From contig NZ_STFX01000031.1 of the NCBI RefSeq assembly GCF_005222915.1, forward strand, positions 186,001-250,000: a DNA stretch of 64,000 bases, read 5' to 3'. The DNA is from Rhizobium sp. FKL33. Lineage in GTDB: Bacteria; Pseudomonadota; Alphaproteobacteria; Rhizobiales; Rhizobiaceae. Below the pieces are notes generated by a model. That model made no database searches. It saw only the letters and a program-made list of their open reading frames with translations, and was not told the origin of the DNA. Shown here piece by piece: positions 10,154 to 19,262 of this stretch. Position 1 is the stretch's first letter. Every line of letters starts with the position of its first letter. The translations under genes were made by a program, and so were the position numbers.

Positions 10154-10471
10154 ATGGACGACGATTTCTTGAGAGAGTCCCGTGAAGGGGATTTTGTCGA
10201 CGAGCGCCGCAATCGCATCGGAGCCGTCAATGTCGCATTGCTGTTCGGCACCGCTGCTATCGCACTGTCGCTGATCCTGACCCCGATCGTGTCGCAGAAG
10301 AGCGACGAGATGCAGGCCGGCGCGACGCTCGGCTATGACGACATCAAGACGGGCTCGATCCCCACCGGCGACGGCAAGGTCAAGCGCTACACGATCCGCC
10401 GGTCGGTGCTGCAGGACAATCCCGGCGACGTCTGCATCATCGATCAGAACGGCCTGCGCAACGGCTGCTGA
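10154..10471 (+). CDS. Small single-pass membrane protein, conserved hypothetical
   Basis: This 105-residue protein has an acidic N-terminus (MDDDFLRESREGDF), one membrane helix at about 28-45 (VALLFGTAAIALSLILTPIV) and a C-terminal domain with two cysteines (VCIIDQNGLRNGC end) that would lie in the periplasm if the N-terminus is inside. I know of no function. It resembles small uncharacterised membrane proteins found near mutT in rhizobia. An in-frame GTG at 10148 is a possible alternative start; ATG is preferred. A strong terminator follows. Confidence 0.75.
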   Translation: MDDDFLRESREGDFVDERRNRIGAVNVALLFGTAAIALSLILTPIVSQKSDEMQAGATLGYDDIKTGSIPTGDGKVKRYTIRRSVLQDNPGDVCIIDQNGLRNGC

Positions 10472-10501
10472 TCCGCCTTCACCGGATTTGAGACGCAGCG
10501 G

Positions 10502-10523
10502 CCCGGCTCGAAGCCGGGTTTTT
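10502..10523 (+). terminator. Rho-independent terminator
   Basis: A 7-bp stem CCCGGCT / AGCCGGG with a CGA triloop is followed by TTTTT. It closes the small membrane-protein gene and lies just before the convergent methyltransferase stop. Confidence 0.85.
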
Positions 10524-10526
10524 GAT

Positions 10527-11411
10527 TCAGGGTTCCTTGTCGTCCGCCGCTTGCGCCGCCTGGCGGATCGCATCTTCCAGCCGCATCTTGGCGGAGCCGG
10601 GACGCAGCGGTTTCTGCTGGCTGTCATGCGGCGCCCAGCCGGACAGGAAGATCAGCGAGAATGTCGCGCGGATGCGGCCGTCCGGATCGGAATATTTCTC
10701 CTGGTAACGGCGCGCCGCCTCGATGAAATAGCGGCGCGACACGGGCGCGCGAGACCGAGCCGCCAGGCTGCTGGTCATGCCCATCGCCCGGAGGTCCGCC
10801 ATCAGCGCCAACAGGGAATCATAGCGGACTGTGTAATTTTCGACATCCGCCACCGGCAAGCTGAAGCCGGCCCGCTGCAGAAGCGCGCCCAGCGCGCGGA
10901 CTTCGCCGAAGGGGACGACGCGGGGGCTTGCGCCGCCATGAAGCGCGATGTCCGTTTCGATCAAGACATCGTTGAGCTCCGAAAGCGTGCCGACGCCGGG
11001 GATCGCCGCCATGAAAAAACCATCCGGCTTCAGCGCCCGGCGGATGCGGATCAGGCTGCCGGGGAGATCGTTGACGAGTTGCAGACAGAGCGGCGCAATC
11101 ACCAGATTGACGCTTTCGGCTTGGATCGGAACATCCTCGAAACTGTTCGCAATCACCGAGGGATGCGCCTCGGGAGCGACCTCCACGGTTTTCAGCATCC
11201 CGATCTTGCCGGTGGCGAGGCACGCGCCCGCTGCCGCTCCTGTTCCGCCGAACAGTTCGATCGCCTCGTCGAAGCGGCGTTCTATCGCCGACAGCCTGAG
11301 CGACAGTTCCTCTGCGGCGAGATCGAGCAGAAAGCCTGCCTTGGGATCGAAAGCGCGGGCTGCGCGACGCCGGCGCTTTACAGCGAGATCGGGATCAATC
11401 AGTATTTCCAT
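10527..11411 (-). CDS. Class I SAM methyltransferase-fold protein, BioC/NDUFAF5-like
   Basis: This 294-residue protein begins MEILIDPDLAVKRRRRAARAFDP, as in alphaproteobacterial homologues of NDUFAF5, the mitochondrial complex I assembly factor that hydroxylates an arginine of a complex I subunit. The SAM motif I region is FGGTGAAAGACL (about 54-66), followed by VNLVIAPLCLQLVNDLPGSLIRIRRALKPDGFFMAAIPG, typical of the BioC-like group. It is divergent from comF, with 58 bases between starts. By orthology a role in respiratory complex assembly is plausible, but a BioC-type role in biotin synthesis cannot be excluded; no bio genes are nearby. Confidence 0.85.
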   Translation of the reverse strand: MEILIDPDLAVKRRRRAARAFDPKAGFLLDLAAEELSLRLSAIERRFDEAIELFGGTGAAAGACLATGKIGMLKTVEVAPEAHPSVIANSFEDVPIQAESVNLVIAPLCLQLVNDLPGSLIRIRRALKPDGFFMAAIPGVGTLSELNDVLIETDIALHGGASPRVVPFGEVRALGALLQRAGFSLPVADVENYTVRYDSLLALMADLRAMGMTSSLAARSRAPVSRRYFIEAARRYQEKYSDPDGRIRATFSLIFLSGWAPHDSQQKPLRPGSAKMRLEDAIRQAAQAADDKEP

Positions 11412-11469
11412 CGTCAGCTACTCTCGTGGATTGGCGGCACAGTCACCAAACGCCGGGCGAAGTCAAGCG

Positions 11470-12252
11470 ATGTGGAGGGTGTCAGGCTCCTGGCGCGATC
11501 TCGGTCGCGCCGCGAAGGAAGCCGGCGGATGGTTGAGCCGTTCCGCCGCCGATCTTTTCTTTCCGCCGACATGCCCGGCCTGCGGGCGGTTGACGATGAG
11601 CGGCGGGGCGCTGTGCGCCGGCTGCTGGTCGCAAGTCCGCTTCATCGAAAAACCCTATTGCGACATTCTCGGCAGTCCCTTCAGCCATGATCTCGGCGAT
11701 GGCGCGGTGTCGGCGGACGCCATCGCCCATCCACCCGATTTCGGCCGACTGCGCTCTGCCTGCCTGTTCGATGGCCCGGCGCGCGACTTGGTGCATGGGC
11801 TGAAATATCGCGACCAGACCGAGCTCGCGCCGATGATGGCGTTATGGATGGCCCGGGCCGGGGCGGAGCTCATCGCCGCCTCGGATGTCTTGCTGCCCGT
11901 GCCGCTGCATCGCCGGCGCATGCTGGAGCGCCGCTTCAATCAGGCGGCCGAACTGACGCGCGCCTTGTCTGGCGTCGCCGGCTTGCCCATGCTGCCGGAC
12001 GCCGTCATGCGCATCCGCAACACCCGCCATCAGGTCGGGCTCACGCGGCTCGGCCGCGACGCCAATGTGCGCGGCGCCTTTCGGCTGAGGGACGGCGGCG
12101 CAAGCCAGATCTTCGGCCGCCGGATCCTGATCGTCGACGATGTCTACACGACCGGCGCCACGGTCTCCGCCATCGCCCGGCTGCTTGCGCGCAGCGGGGC
12201 GTCCGAGGTCAATGTTTTGACCTTTGCAAGGGCCTTGCCGGACACTATATGA
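11470..12252 (+). CDS. comF: ComF family phosphoribosyltransferase-like protein
   Basis: ComF proteins have an N-terminal zinc ribbon and a type I phosphoribosyltransferase domain and are linked to DNA uptake and processing. The zinc ribbon is CPACGRLTMSGGALCAGCW (about 36-54). The PRPP loop is RILIVDDVYTTGATVSAI (about 218-235), and the ComF signature LLPVPLHRRRMLERRFNQAAELTRAL is intact. I place the start at ATG 11470, which fits the family's short N-terminus; the frame stays open upstream, but that part is antisense to the methyltransferase. It heads a run with grxC, a nitrilase and a DUF1178 gene. Confidence 0.9.
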   Translation: MWRVSGSWRDLGRAAKEAGGWLSRSAADLFFPPTCPACGRLTMSGGALCAGCWSQVRFIEKPYCDILGSPFSHDLGDGAVSADAIAHPPDFGRLRSACLFDGPARDLVHGLKYRDQTELAPMMALWMARAGAELIAASDVLLPVPLHRRRMLERRFNQAAELTRALSGVAGLPMLPDAVMRIRNTRHQVGLTRLGRDANVRGAFRLRDGGASQIFGRRILIVDDVYTTGATVSAIARLLARSGASEVNVLTFARALPDTI

Positions 12253-12291
12253 CGGACAGAAGACGTTTTTCTACGGCGAACGGAGACAGGC

Positions 12292-12546
12292 ATGGCGTCC
12301 GTGGTGATCTATACGAGACAGGGTTGCGGCTATTGCAGCGCGGCTAAAGCGTTGCTGGGCGGCAAGGGCGTGAATTTCCAGGAGCATGACGCCACCGGCA
12401 AGCCCGAAATCCGTGAGGAGATGATGGCGAAATCCGGCCGCAACACATTCCCGCAGATCTTCATCGACGGCCAGCATGTCGGCGGCTGTGACGACCTGCA
12501 TGCACTCGACCGCGCCGGCAAGCTCGACCCCCTGCTGGCGGCCTGA
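12292..12546 (+). CDS. grxC: Glutaredoxin 3
   Basis: GrxC is a small cytoplasmic thiol-disulfide oxidoreductase that uses glutathione. It has 84 residues, the usual size. The dithiol active site is C12-G-Y-C15 instead of the more common CPYC, a variant known in alphaproteobacteria. The cis-proline loop TFPQIFIDGQHVGGCDDL for glutathione binding is intact. GGAGACAGGC precedes the ATG. It is followed after 3 bases by the nitrilase gene, so cotranscription is likely. Confidence 0.95.
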   Translation: MASVVIYTRQGCGYCSAAKALLGGKGVNFQEHDATGKPEIREEMMAKSGRNTFPQIFIDGQHVGGCDDLHALDRAGKLDPLLAA

Positions 12547-12549
12547 TCC

Positions 12550-13380
12550 ATGGTGAAAATCGCCGCGATCCAGATGTGTTCGGGCGTCGACCCGGAAAAG
12601 AACGCGCTGCGCATGGAGGCGCTCGTCCGCGAGGCCCATGCCGGCGGCGCGGTCTATATCCAGACGCCGGAAATGACCGGCGCTCTGCAGCGGGATCGCA
12701 AGGGCCTCGCCGCCATTCTCAGGCCGGAAGAGAGTGATCTGATCGTCGCTCGCGCCAAGGCGGTCGCAGCGGAACTCGGCGTTTACCTGCATGTCGGCTC
12801 GACCGCGATTGCGCTTGAAGACGGCAAGACCGCCAATCGCGGCTTTCTGTTCGGACCCGATGGCGACCTCGTTTGCCGCTACGACAAGATCCATATGTTC
12901 GACGTCGATCTCGACAATGGCGAGAGCTGGCGCGAAAGCGCCGTTTATCGCCCGGGGTCGGAGGCGCGCGTGGCGCGTCTGCCGTTCGGCGCGCTCGGCT
13001 TCGCCATCTGCTACGATGTCCGCTTTCCCCAGTTGTTCCGCGCCGAGGCTCTGGCCGGCGCTGAAATCGTCAGCCTGCCGGCCGCTTTCACCCGTCAGAC
13101 CGGCGAAGCGCATTGGGAAGTGCTGATCCGCGCCCGCGCCATCGAAAACGGCGTGTTCATGATCGCCGCAGCGCAAGCCGGCCTGCATGAAGACGGCCGC
13201 GAAACCTACGGCAATTCGATGATCGTCGATCCCTGGGGCCGTATACTCGCCCGCGCGCCTTCGGTCGGCGAAGCGGTGATCATGGCCGATATCGATGTCG
13301 CGGAAACCGCCGCAGCCCGCGCCAAGATCCCCAACCTCAGGAATGCCCGGGATTTCGAGTTGGCCGAAGTCCGGCTCTGA
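12550..13380 (+). CDS. Carbon-nitrogen hydrolase (nitrilase superfamily, Nit-type amidase)
   Basis: This is a 276-residue Nit1/Nit2-like amidase. The catalytic triad is visible as E41 (QTPEMTG), K113 (CRYDKIHMFDVDL) and C154 (FAICYDVRFPQLFR). The DVDLDNGESWRES segment and the GNSMIVDPWGRI end are typical of deaminated-glutathione or omega-amidase members, which repair side products of transaminases. Its position directly after glutaredoxin supports, but does not prove, a glutathione-related substrate. The start is three bases after the grxC stop. Confidence 0.9.
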   Translation: MVKIAAIQMCSGVDPEKNALRMEALVREAHAGGAVYIQTPEMTGALQRDRKGLAAILRPEESDLIVARAKAVAAELGVYLHVGSTAIALEDGKTANRGFLFGPDGDLVCRYDKIHMFDVDLDNGESWRESAVYRPGSEARVARLPFGALGFAICYDVRFPQLFRAEALAGAEIVSLPAAFTRQTGEAHWEVLIRARAIENGVFMIAAAQAGLHEDGRETYGNSMIVDPWGRILARAPSVGEAVIMADIDVAETAAARAKIPNLRNARDFELAEVRL

Positions 13381-13404
13381 CCCCAATCATGGATAAGTGA
13401 GATC

Positions 13405-13833
13405 GTGATCCGCTATTCCCTCCATTGCGACAAGGCGCATGAATTCGAAGGCTGGTTCGCCTCGAGCGCCGATTTCGATCGCCAGGCTGAGGCCGGCTTC
13501 GTGTCCTGCCCTGTCTGCAACTCGCTGTCGGTCTCCAAGACGCTGATGGCGCCGAGCGTCTCGACAAGCCGTCGCAAGGAAGAAACCATGGCGCTTGCGC
13601 TCGATGTCACGCGCCGCGAGGCGATGCAGAAGCTGCGCGAAATCGTGAATGAGGTGCGGACCAATTCCGAGGATGTCGGCGAGCGCTTTCCCGAGGAGGC
13701 CCGCAAGATCCACTATGGCGAAACCGAAGCGCGCGGCATTATCGGCCAGGCCTCGCCGGTCGAGGTCAAGGCGCTTCTCGAAGAGGGCGTCGAGATCGCG
13801 CCGCTGCCCGTTTTGCCCGACGACGCGAACTGA
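13405..13833 (+). CDS. DUF1178 family protein
   Basis: The 142-residue protein starts with GTG, placed by the family N-terminus MIRYSLHCDKAHEFEGWFASSADFD. It carries a putative zinc knuckle: a first Cys at position 8 and a CPVC pair near 34-37. The C-terminal half holds the conserved GERFPEEARKIHYGETEARGIIGQA stretch. The function is unknown; the family regularly follows the Nit-like amidase and glutaredoxin genes in alphaproteobacteria, which suggests a linked housekeeping role. The gap to the nitrilase gene is 24 bases. Confidence 0.9.
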   Translation: MIRYSLHCDKAHEFEGWFASSADFDRQAEAGFVSCPVCNSLSVSKTLMAPSVSTSRRKEETMALALDVTRREAMQKLREIVNEVRTNSEDVGERFPEEARKIHYGETEARGIIGQASPVEVKALLEEGVEIAPLPVLPDDAN

Positions 13834-13971
13834 GCGACCTGCATTCGGGCTCCAGCCCGAGCCCGCGATCGTCAACAAAGTCCGATCGTCCCCGAACCCT
13901 TTCTTAACCAAGACCCATGTACAAGCGGAGACTGTTCCTTTTCGCGCGTATGAGTTCGGGTATTGCGTATC

Positions 13972-15387
13972 ATGGCCCTTCTGCAGGCCCCAGCCAAGGA
14001 CGTTCCGTCGGGTCGCGTGAGCCAGTTGAAGGCGCGCGCGGCGAAGGTCTGGACGCGGCTGCGCGCATCCGACGCCGAAAGTCGCGCCGGCCGCATGGCG
14101 CTGATCGCCTTTCTCATCCGAATTCTGTCGGCCGGCATCGCCTTCGTGTCGCAGATCATTCTCGCCCGCATCATGGGCGAGCACGAATATGGTCTGTTCG
14201 TCTTCGTCTGGGTGCTGGTGATCCTGATCGGCAATCTCTCCTGCTTCGGCTTTCATTCGGCGCAGATCCGCTTCCTGCCGCAATTCGAGGCCGAGCGCGA
14301 CCATGACCGCGCCCGCGGTCTGACCACCGCCGCCCGCATCTTCGCGCTCGTGTCCTCAAGTATCGTGGCGTTGATCGGCTATATCGCGCTTTCCCTGTTC
14401 GGAGACCGGCTCGAGCCCTACTATGTCGCGCCGCTGTTCATCGCTCTGTTCATCCTGCCGATGATTGCGCTGGGCGACACGATGGAAGGCACGGCGCGCG
14501 CCAATTCCTGGGCCGTGGTGGCGCTCAGCCCCACCTATCTCATTCGCCCGACGCTCATCCTCGTCTTCATGCTCCTGGCCGTCTGGGCCGGCGAGCCGCG
14601 CACCGCTCAAACCGCGCTGGTCGCCAGTCTCGCAGCCACCTACGCCACCACGATCGGACAGTTCTTCAATATCAACTGGCGGCTCAACAGGCGCTATGAG
14701 CGCGGCGCCTCGGTGGTGGAATTCGGCTCCTGGCTGCGTGTGGCGCTGCCGATTTTCCTGATCGAAGGCTTCAGCTTCCTGCTCACCAATTCCGATACGG
14801 TGGTGACGGGCCTGTTTCTCGATCCTGCCGAAGTCGGCGTCTATTTCGCGGCGTCGAAGACCATCGTCCTCGTGCAGTTCGTGTTCTTCTCGGTGAAGGC
14901 CGCAAGCGCGCCGCAATTTTCCGCCCTGCATGCCCGTGGCGCGACACACGAACTGGCGGAATTCGCCGGCCGCACGGTGCGCTGGGCCTTCTGGCCGTCG
15001 CTTGCCGTCGGTCTGGCGCTGCTTGCAGCCGGCAAGCTGTTGCTGTCGATGTTCGGGGCCGGCTTTGTGGCCGGCTATGACGTGATGGTCATCCTGTTCT
15101 TCGGCATCATGACGAAAGCGCTGGTGGGGCCGGGCGAAGTGCTCCTGACCATGTCCGGGCATCAGGCGCTGTGCGTGAAGCTCTATGTCGCGGCGCTGGC
15201 GGTCAATATCGGCCTCAATGTCGTGCTTCTGCCGCTGTTCGGCATCGAAGGCGCGGCCTTTGCGGCTGCAGGCGCGATGGCTGCGGAAGCGCTGCTGCTG
15301 CATGTGGCCGTGCGCCGCAAACTTGGAATTATCCTCTTCGCATTTGCCCGGCCGATCGCCGGGACCAAGACTTTGGGAGAAGCCTGA
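13972..15387 (+). CDS. MOP-superfamily polysaccharide flippase (Wzx/MATE-like)
   Basis: This 471-residue integral membrane protein has about 12-14 hydrophobic segments after a basic cytoplasmic N-terminus (about 1-40). It resembles oligosaccharide flippases and lipopolysaccharide biosynthesis exporters: LILARIMGEHEYGLFVFVWV-like first helices, FLLTNSDTVVTGLFLDPAEVGVYFAASK in the middle and GPGEVLLTMSGHQ late. The ATG at 13972 is preferred; an in-frame TTG lies 9 bases earlier. It ends 2 bases before the next gene, an acyltransferase-like protein, so the two probably act together on an extracellular glycan. No sugar polymerase or glycosyltransferase is nearby, so the substrate is unknown. Confidence 0.85.
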   Translation: MALLQAPAKDVPSGRVSQLKARAAKVWTRLRASDAESRAGRMALIAFLIRILSAGIAFVSQIILARIMGEHEYGLFVFVWVLVILIGNLSCFGFHSAQIRFLPQFEAERDHDRARGLTTAARIFALVSSSIVALIGYIALSLFGDRLEPYYVAPLFIALFILPMIALGDTMEGTARANSWAVVALSPTYLIRPTLILVFMLLAVWAGEPRTAQTALVASLAATYATTIGQFFNINWRLNRRYERGASVVEFGSWLRVALPIFLIEGFSFLLTNSDTVVTGLFLDPAEVGVYFAASKTIVLVQFVFFSVKAASAPQFSALHARGATHELAEFAGRTVRWAFWPSLAVGLALLAAGKLLLSMFGAGFVAGYDVMVILFFGIMTKALVGPGEVLLTMSGHQALCVKLYVAALAVNIGLNVVLLPLFGIEGAAFAAAGAMAAEALLLHVAVRRKLGIILFAFARPIAGTKTLGEA

Positions 15388-15389
15388 CC

Positions 15390-16667
15390 ATGGCGTTGAC
15401 GCCCGCTCATCAGGACGATGGATTGCAAACCTCGCTGCATCTTGCCGAGGGTCGGCTGGCCGGCGATCTCGATCGTCCGACTGCGCTGATCACGCTTGAG
15501 ACGGGCAAGCCCGGCCGGACGCTGTCGATTTATCACACCCAGTCGGGCTACGACCTGCAGAACGAGCTCGACTTCCTGTCCAACCGCGCGCTCGAACCGA
15601 ACGTCTTTTTCTCCAGCCGCTTTCTCGCGCCGGCCATGCCGCGTCTCGAAGATAGGGAAGTGCGGCTCGCGCTGATCCGCGACGACTATGAAGGGCGAAG
15701 CCGCCTGCGCTATCTGATGCCCTTTTCGGTCGAAAAACCCGGCTTCTCGCTGGGCGCGCCGATCCTGCGCGTCTGGGCCAACAATTTCGGCCCGCTCGGC
15801 ACGCCGCTGGTCGACGCCGAAGGCGCGGCCGAGACCCTCGACCATCTTCTGACGGCGCTCGCCGAACCTCGGGCCAAGCTGCCGCAGGTGTTGGTGATAC
15901 CGGATGTTCGCGTGCGCGGTCCCTTCACCCAGTTGATGAAAGCCATCGCTCTGTCGCGCAATCTTCCGGTCGACGTTGTGGGTCTCAGCGAGCGGCCCAT
16001 GCTCGAAAGCCTCGAAGATGGCGAGACCTATCTGCGCGCGTCGATCAAGGCGTCGCATTTGCGCGAGATGCGCCGGCAATGGGGACTGCTCGAACAGGCG
16101 GGCGCCGTCACCTATGCCGTCGCCCGCCAGCCTCGCGACATCCGCATGCGCATGGAAGAGTTCCTGCTTCTCGAAGCCTCGGGCTGGAAGGGCCGCAAGC
16201 GCACCGCCATGCTGTCGGACCGCTATCGCGCCGCCATGGCTCGCGAGGCGGTCAACAACCTCGCCGAAGTCGACCAGGCGCGCATCCACACCATCGATCT
16301 CGACGGCAAGGCCATCGCGTCGCTGATCGTGCTGATGATGAATGGCGAGGCCTATGCCTGGAAGACCGCCTTCGACGAAAACTATGCCCGCTTTTCGCCG
16401 GGCAAGCTGCTGATGGCTCAGGTCACCGAATGGCATCTCGACGACGCCAACATCACCCGCACGGATTCGCTCGCAGCGCCGGATCACCCGGTCATGAGCC
16501 GTTTCTGGCGGGAACGCGAGACGATGGGCACGCTGATCGTTGGCTTGACGCCGCATGCCGACCGTGACGTGCGCCAGGCAGGCTCGCAGCTGCATCTCTA
16601 TCAGAACACCAAGAGTGTGGCGAAGATGATCCGCGAAAAGATCCGCGCCTTCGCCGGGCGTTCCTGA
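15390..16667 (+). CDS. BioF2-like / GNAT_acetyltr_6-type acyltransferase
   Basis: This 425-residue soluble protein has a C-terminal double-GNAT-like region of the BioF2/CelD type. Recognisable pieces are VYAVARQPRDIRMRMEEFLLLEASGWKGRKRTA and, after it, DGKAIASLIVLMMNGEAYAWKTAFDENYARFSPGKLLM. Such proteins often modify polysaccharides. The ATG lies 2 bases after the flippase stop, so they form an operon pair. The stop (TGA, 16665-16667) abuts the tyrC stop directly in a TGATCA palindrome with no room for a terminator. The acceptor is unknown. Confidence 0.82.
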   Translation: MALTPAHQDDGLQTSLHLAEGRLAGDLDRPTALITLETGKPGRTLSIYHTQSGYDLQNELDFLSNRALEPNVFFSSRFLAPAMPRLEDREVRLALIRDDYEGRSRLRYLMPFSVEKPGFSLGAPILRVWANNFGPLGTPLVDAEGAAETLDHLLTALAEPRAKLPQVLVIPDVRVRGPFTQLMKAIALSRNLPVDVVGLSERPMLESLEDGETYLRASIKASHLREMRRQWGLLEQAGAVTYAVARQPRDIRMRMEEFLLLEASGWKGRKRTAMLSDRYRAAMAREAVNNLAEVDQARIHTIDLDGKAIASLIVLMMNGEAYAWKTAFDENYARFSPGKLLMAQVTEWHLDDANITRTDSLAAPDHPVMSRFWRERETMGTLIVGLTPHADRDVRQAGSQLHLYQNTKSVAKMIREKIRAFAGRS

Positions 16668-17594
16668 TCAGGGCGTCGACTTGATGTGGCGGCCGAAGTC
16701 CGGCGCCGCCGTATCCTGGCCCGCCTCGATGATCGATCGGCGCACCGCGCGGGTGCGGGTGAAGAGATCGAACAGCTTGTCGCCTTCGCCCCAGCGGATC
16801 GCCCGCTGCAGATAAGCCAGATCCTCGGAGAATCGCGCCAGCATTTCCAGGATCGCGTCCTTGTTGTGCAGGCAGACGTCGCGCCACATGGTGGGGTCTG
16901 ACGACGCCAGACGCGTGAAATCGCGGAAACCCGACGCCGAATATTTGATGACTTCTGATTCCGTGACCGTTTCCAGATCCGCCGCGGTGCCCACAATGTT
17001 GTAGGCGATGATATGCGGGAGATGCGAGACGATCGCCAGCACCTTGTCGTGATGGGCCGGGTCCATTTCCTCTACCTTCGACCCCAGCGTTTCCCAGAAA
17101 TGACGAAGCCGGGCGATCGGTTCCGCTTGGCTGCCCTCGACCGGCGTCAGAATGCACCAGCGACCTTCGAACAGATCGGCAAAGCCGGCGTCCGGGCCTG
17201 AATGCTCTGTGCCGGCGATCGGATGGCCGGGGATGAAATGCACGCCTTCGGGCACATGCGGCAACATCTGGCTGATCACCGATGCCTTCGTGGAGCCGAC
17301 ATCGGTCAGGATCGCGCCCGGCTTGAGGGAAGCGGCAATCTCTTCGGCCACCGCGCCGGATGCGCCGACAGGCACGGAGACGATGACGAGATCGGCGTCG
17401 CGCACACAGTCGCGGGCCTCTTCGCAATAGAGCGTGCCCAGACCAAGTTCCTCGGCCCGCGCCAGCGTCTCGCGGCTGCGGGAGGAAATCGCCACCTCGC
17501 GCGCCAGGCCCTTGAGCTTGACGGCGCGAGCGATGGAGGAGCCGATCAGGCCGATGCCGATCAGCGCGATCTTGTCGAATTGAAGTGTGCTCAT
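16668..17594 (-). CDS. tyrC: Prephenate/arogenate dehydrogenase TyrC
   Basis: TyrC oxidatively decarboxylates prephenate or arogenate in tyrosine synthesis. The 308-residue protein begins with a Rossmann fold (IALIGIGLIGSSIARAVK, about 9-26). The conserved DVGSTKASV, FIPGHPIAGTEHSGP and FRDFTRLASSDPTMWRD blocks are present, the last bearing the substrate-site residues. There is no ACT domain, as in cyclohexadienyl dehydrogenases. It shares its 3' end with the convergent acyltransferase, and a methyltransferase gene on the same strand lies 72 bases upstream. The usual hisC partner is absent here. Confidence 0.93.
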   Translation of the reverse strand: MSTLQFDKIALIGIGLIGSSIARAVKLKGLAREVAISSRSRETLARAEELGLGTLYCEEARDCVRDADLVIVSVPVGASGAVAEEIAASLKPGAILTDVGSTKASVISQMLPHVPEGVHFIPGHPIAGTEHSGPDAGFADLFEGRWCILTPVEGSQAEPIARLRHFWETLGSKVEEMDPAHHDKVLAIVSHLPHIIAYNIVGTAADLETVTESEVIKYSASGFRDFTRLASSDPTMWRDVCLHNKDAILEMLARFSEDLAYLQRAIRWGEGDKLFDLFTRTRAVRRSIIEAGQDTAAPDFGRHIKSTP

Positions 17595-17666
17595 GGTCAG
17601 AAGACGCGCCCCGAAAGATTTCGCTCACGCCATAGACCGCGCGCCGGCGTTTGTCGAGATTGGGCT

Positions 17667-18410
17667 TTACTCCGCCTTGCGCGCCGTCGGCACGCCTTGC
17701 GGCGACAGAACCGGCACGAAAACGCGGCGCGACGCGCGGGCATGAACGGGGAGGCCCTGATAGAGCCGTTTCTGCGCTTCACACAGGATCACGCCGGAGA
17801 ACACCGGCAGGAGCCGCCGCCCAAGCGGTTCGAGCCCGGACAGGAGCCGGAGCATCGCCCGGCTGCGATAGGGCGGGAAGAACAGGGCGCCGGCGGAAGC
17901 GCCGGGGGTGAAGTTGGCTTCGCGCAGCAGCGTCACCAACTGTCCGCCCGAATAGGGGCGTCCGGCGCCGAAGGGCGTGTGTTCGAGACGCGCCCAGACG
18001 CCGCGGCGATTGGGGACCACCACCACCAGACGCCCGCCGGGGGCCAGAACCCGCCAGACTTCTTTCAGCATCTCGCGCGGATTTTCGGCGAATTCCAGCG
18101 AATGCACCAGGAGAACGCGATCCATCGAAGCGTCGGGCAGCGGCAATTCCTCGTCGAACACCAGCGCGGTGGCCGAAAACCCGTCTGACGGCCAGTTCAC
18201 CGCGCCCTGGCCAGCGGGCATGAAGGCGAAGGCGCGTTCGGCGTCCTGCTTGAGGTGATCGAGATAGGGCGGCGCATAGCCCAGCCCGAGCAGGCGCTCG
18301 TCGGGCAGACGAGGCCAGAGCCCTCTCAGGCTCGCTGTGATCGAGGCCTCCGCCAGCCGGCCGAGCGGCGAGTGATAAAATTGCCGGAGGTCCACGATGT
18401 CGGTGTTCAT
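17667..18410 (-). CDS. Class I SAM-dependent methyltransferase
   Basis: The 247-residue protein has a Methyltransf_11-type core: SMDRVLLVHSLEFAENPREMLKEVWRVLAPGGRLVVVVPNRRG (about 95-140), preceded by an acidic motif region VFDEELPLPD. The N-terminus MNTDIVDLRQFYHSPLGRLAE is shared by rhizobial homologues lying next to gloB. The substrate is unknown. It is divergent from gloB, with 79 bases between starts, and lies upstream of tyrC on the same strand. Confidence 0.88.
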   Translation of the reverse strand: MNTDIVDLRQFYHSPLGRLAEASITASLRGLWPRLPDERLLGLGYAPPYLDHLKQDAERAFAFMPAGQGAVNWPSDGFSATALVFDEELPLPDASMDRVLLVHSLEFAENPREMLKEVWRVLAPGGRLVVVVPNRRGVWARLEHTPFGAGRPYSGGQLVTLLREANFTPGASAGALFFPPYRSRAMLRLLSGLEPLGRRLLPVFSGVILCEAQKRLYQGLPVHARASRRVFVPVLSPQGVPTARKAE

Positions 18411-18489
18411 GGCGCAAATGTAACGAGGGCGGGTTGGACTTCAAGCCTCGATCGCCTAAATCTTGCCGACGACAGCACAGGAGAGACCC

Positions 18490-19260
18490 ATGGCGACGCT
18501 CGAGATCGAACTGTTCACCGCCCGCAGCGACAATTTCGGCGTCCTTCTGCACGATCCGGCGTCCGGGCGCACAGCGTCGATCGACGCGCCCGAGGAGGCG
18601 GCGATCCTCGCTGCTTTGGAGCGGCGCGGCTGGACGCTGACCGACATCTTCACCACCCATCACCATCCCGATCACGTCGAAGCCAACCTCGCTCTCAAGG
18701 CCCGGTTCGGCGCAACGATCACCGGACCCAAGAACGAAGCGGCGCGGATTCCGGGCATCGACAAGGCTGTCGGCGACGGCGACAGTTTCGATTTCGCCGG
18801 CCATCGCGTCGAGGTGATCGAGACGCCCGGTCACACCGCCGGCCATGTCTGCTATCATCTGCCGCAGGACAAACTGCTGTTTTCTGCAGACACGCTGTTC
18901 GCGCTCGGCTGTGGGCGGCTGTTCGAGCGGCCGGCCGAGGTGATGTGGCCTTCGCTTCTCAAGCTCCGCGCGCTGTCGGCCGACACCACCGTTTATTTCG
19001 GCCATGAATATACACTGTCCAACGCCCGTTTCGCCGTGACCGTCGACCCCGAGAACGCGGCGTTGAAGGCGCGAATCCAGGCGATCGAAACACTGCGCGC
19101 CGAGGGCCGCCCGACTGCCCCCACCCTGCTTGCCGACGAAATCGCCACCAATCCGTTCCTGCGCGCCGATGATCCCGCCATTCGCGCCCATCTCGGAATG
19201 GAGAGTGCGGAGGATTGGCAGGTCTTCGCCGAAATCCGCGCCCGCAAGGATCGGTTCTGA
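18490..19260 (+). CDS. gloB: Hydroxyacylglutathione hydrolase (glyoxalase II)
   Basis: GloB hydrolyses S-lactoylglutathione to lactate and glutathione in methylglyoxal detoxification. The 256-residue metallo-beta-lactamase fold carries the binuclear metal motif THHHPDH (about 56-62). Further ligands are in ETPGHTAGH and [11 protein letters not shown], and the glutathione-binding C-terminal domain has [13 protein letters not shown] and the NPFLRADDP end. ATG 18490 is chosen because AGGAGAG lies just upstream; a GTG-type start at 18463 is less likely. It is followed after 2 bases by the DNA glycosylase gene. Confidence 0.95.
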   Translation: MATLEIELFTARSDNFGVLLHDPASGRTASIDAPEEAAILAALERRGWTLTDIFTTHHHPDHVEANLALKARFGATITGPKNEAARIPGIDKAVGDGDSFDFAGHRVEVIETPGHTAGHVCYHLPQDKLLFSADTLFALGCGRLFERPAEVMWPSLLKLRALSADTTVYFGHEYTLSNARFAVTVDPENAALKARIQAIETLRAEGRPTAPTLLADEIATNPFLRADDPAIRAHLGMESAEDWQVFAEIRARKDRF

Positions 19261-19262
19261 GC

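Noticed and set aside
13845-13866. Hairpin TCGGGCT / AGCCCGA after the DUF1178 gene as terminator
   Set aside because: The stem is good but no T-tract follows, and no alternative function could be supported.
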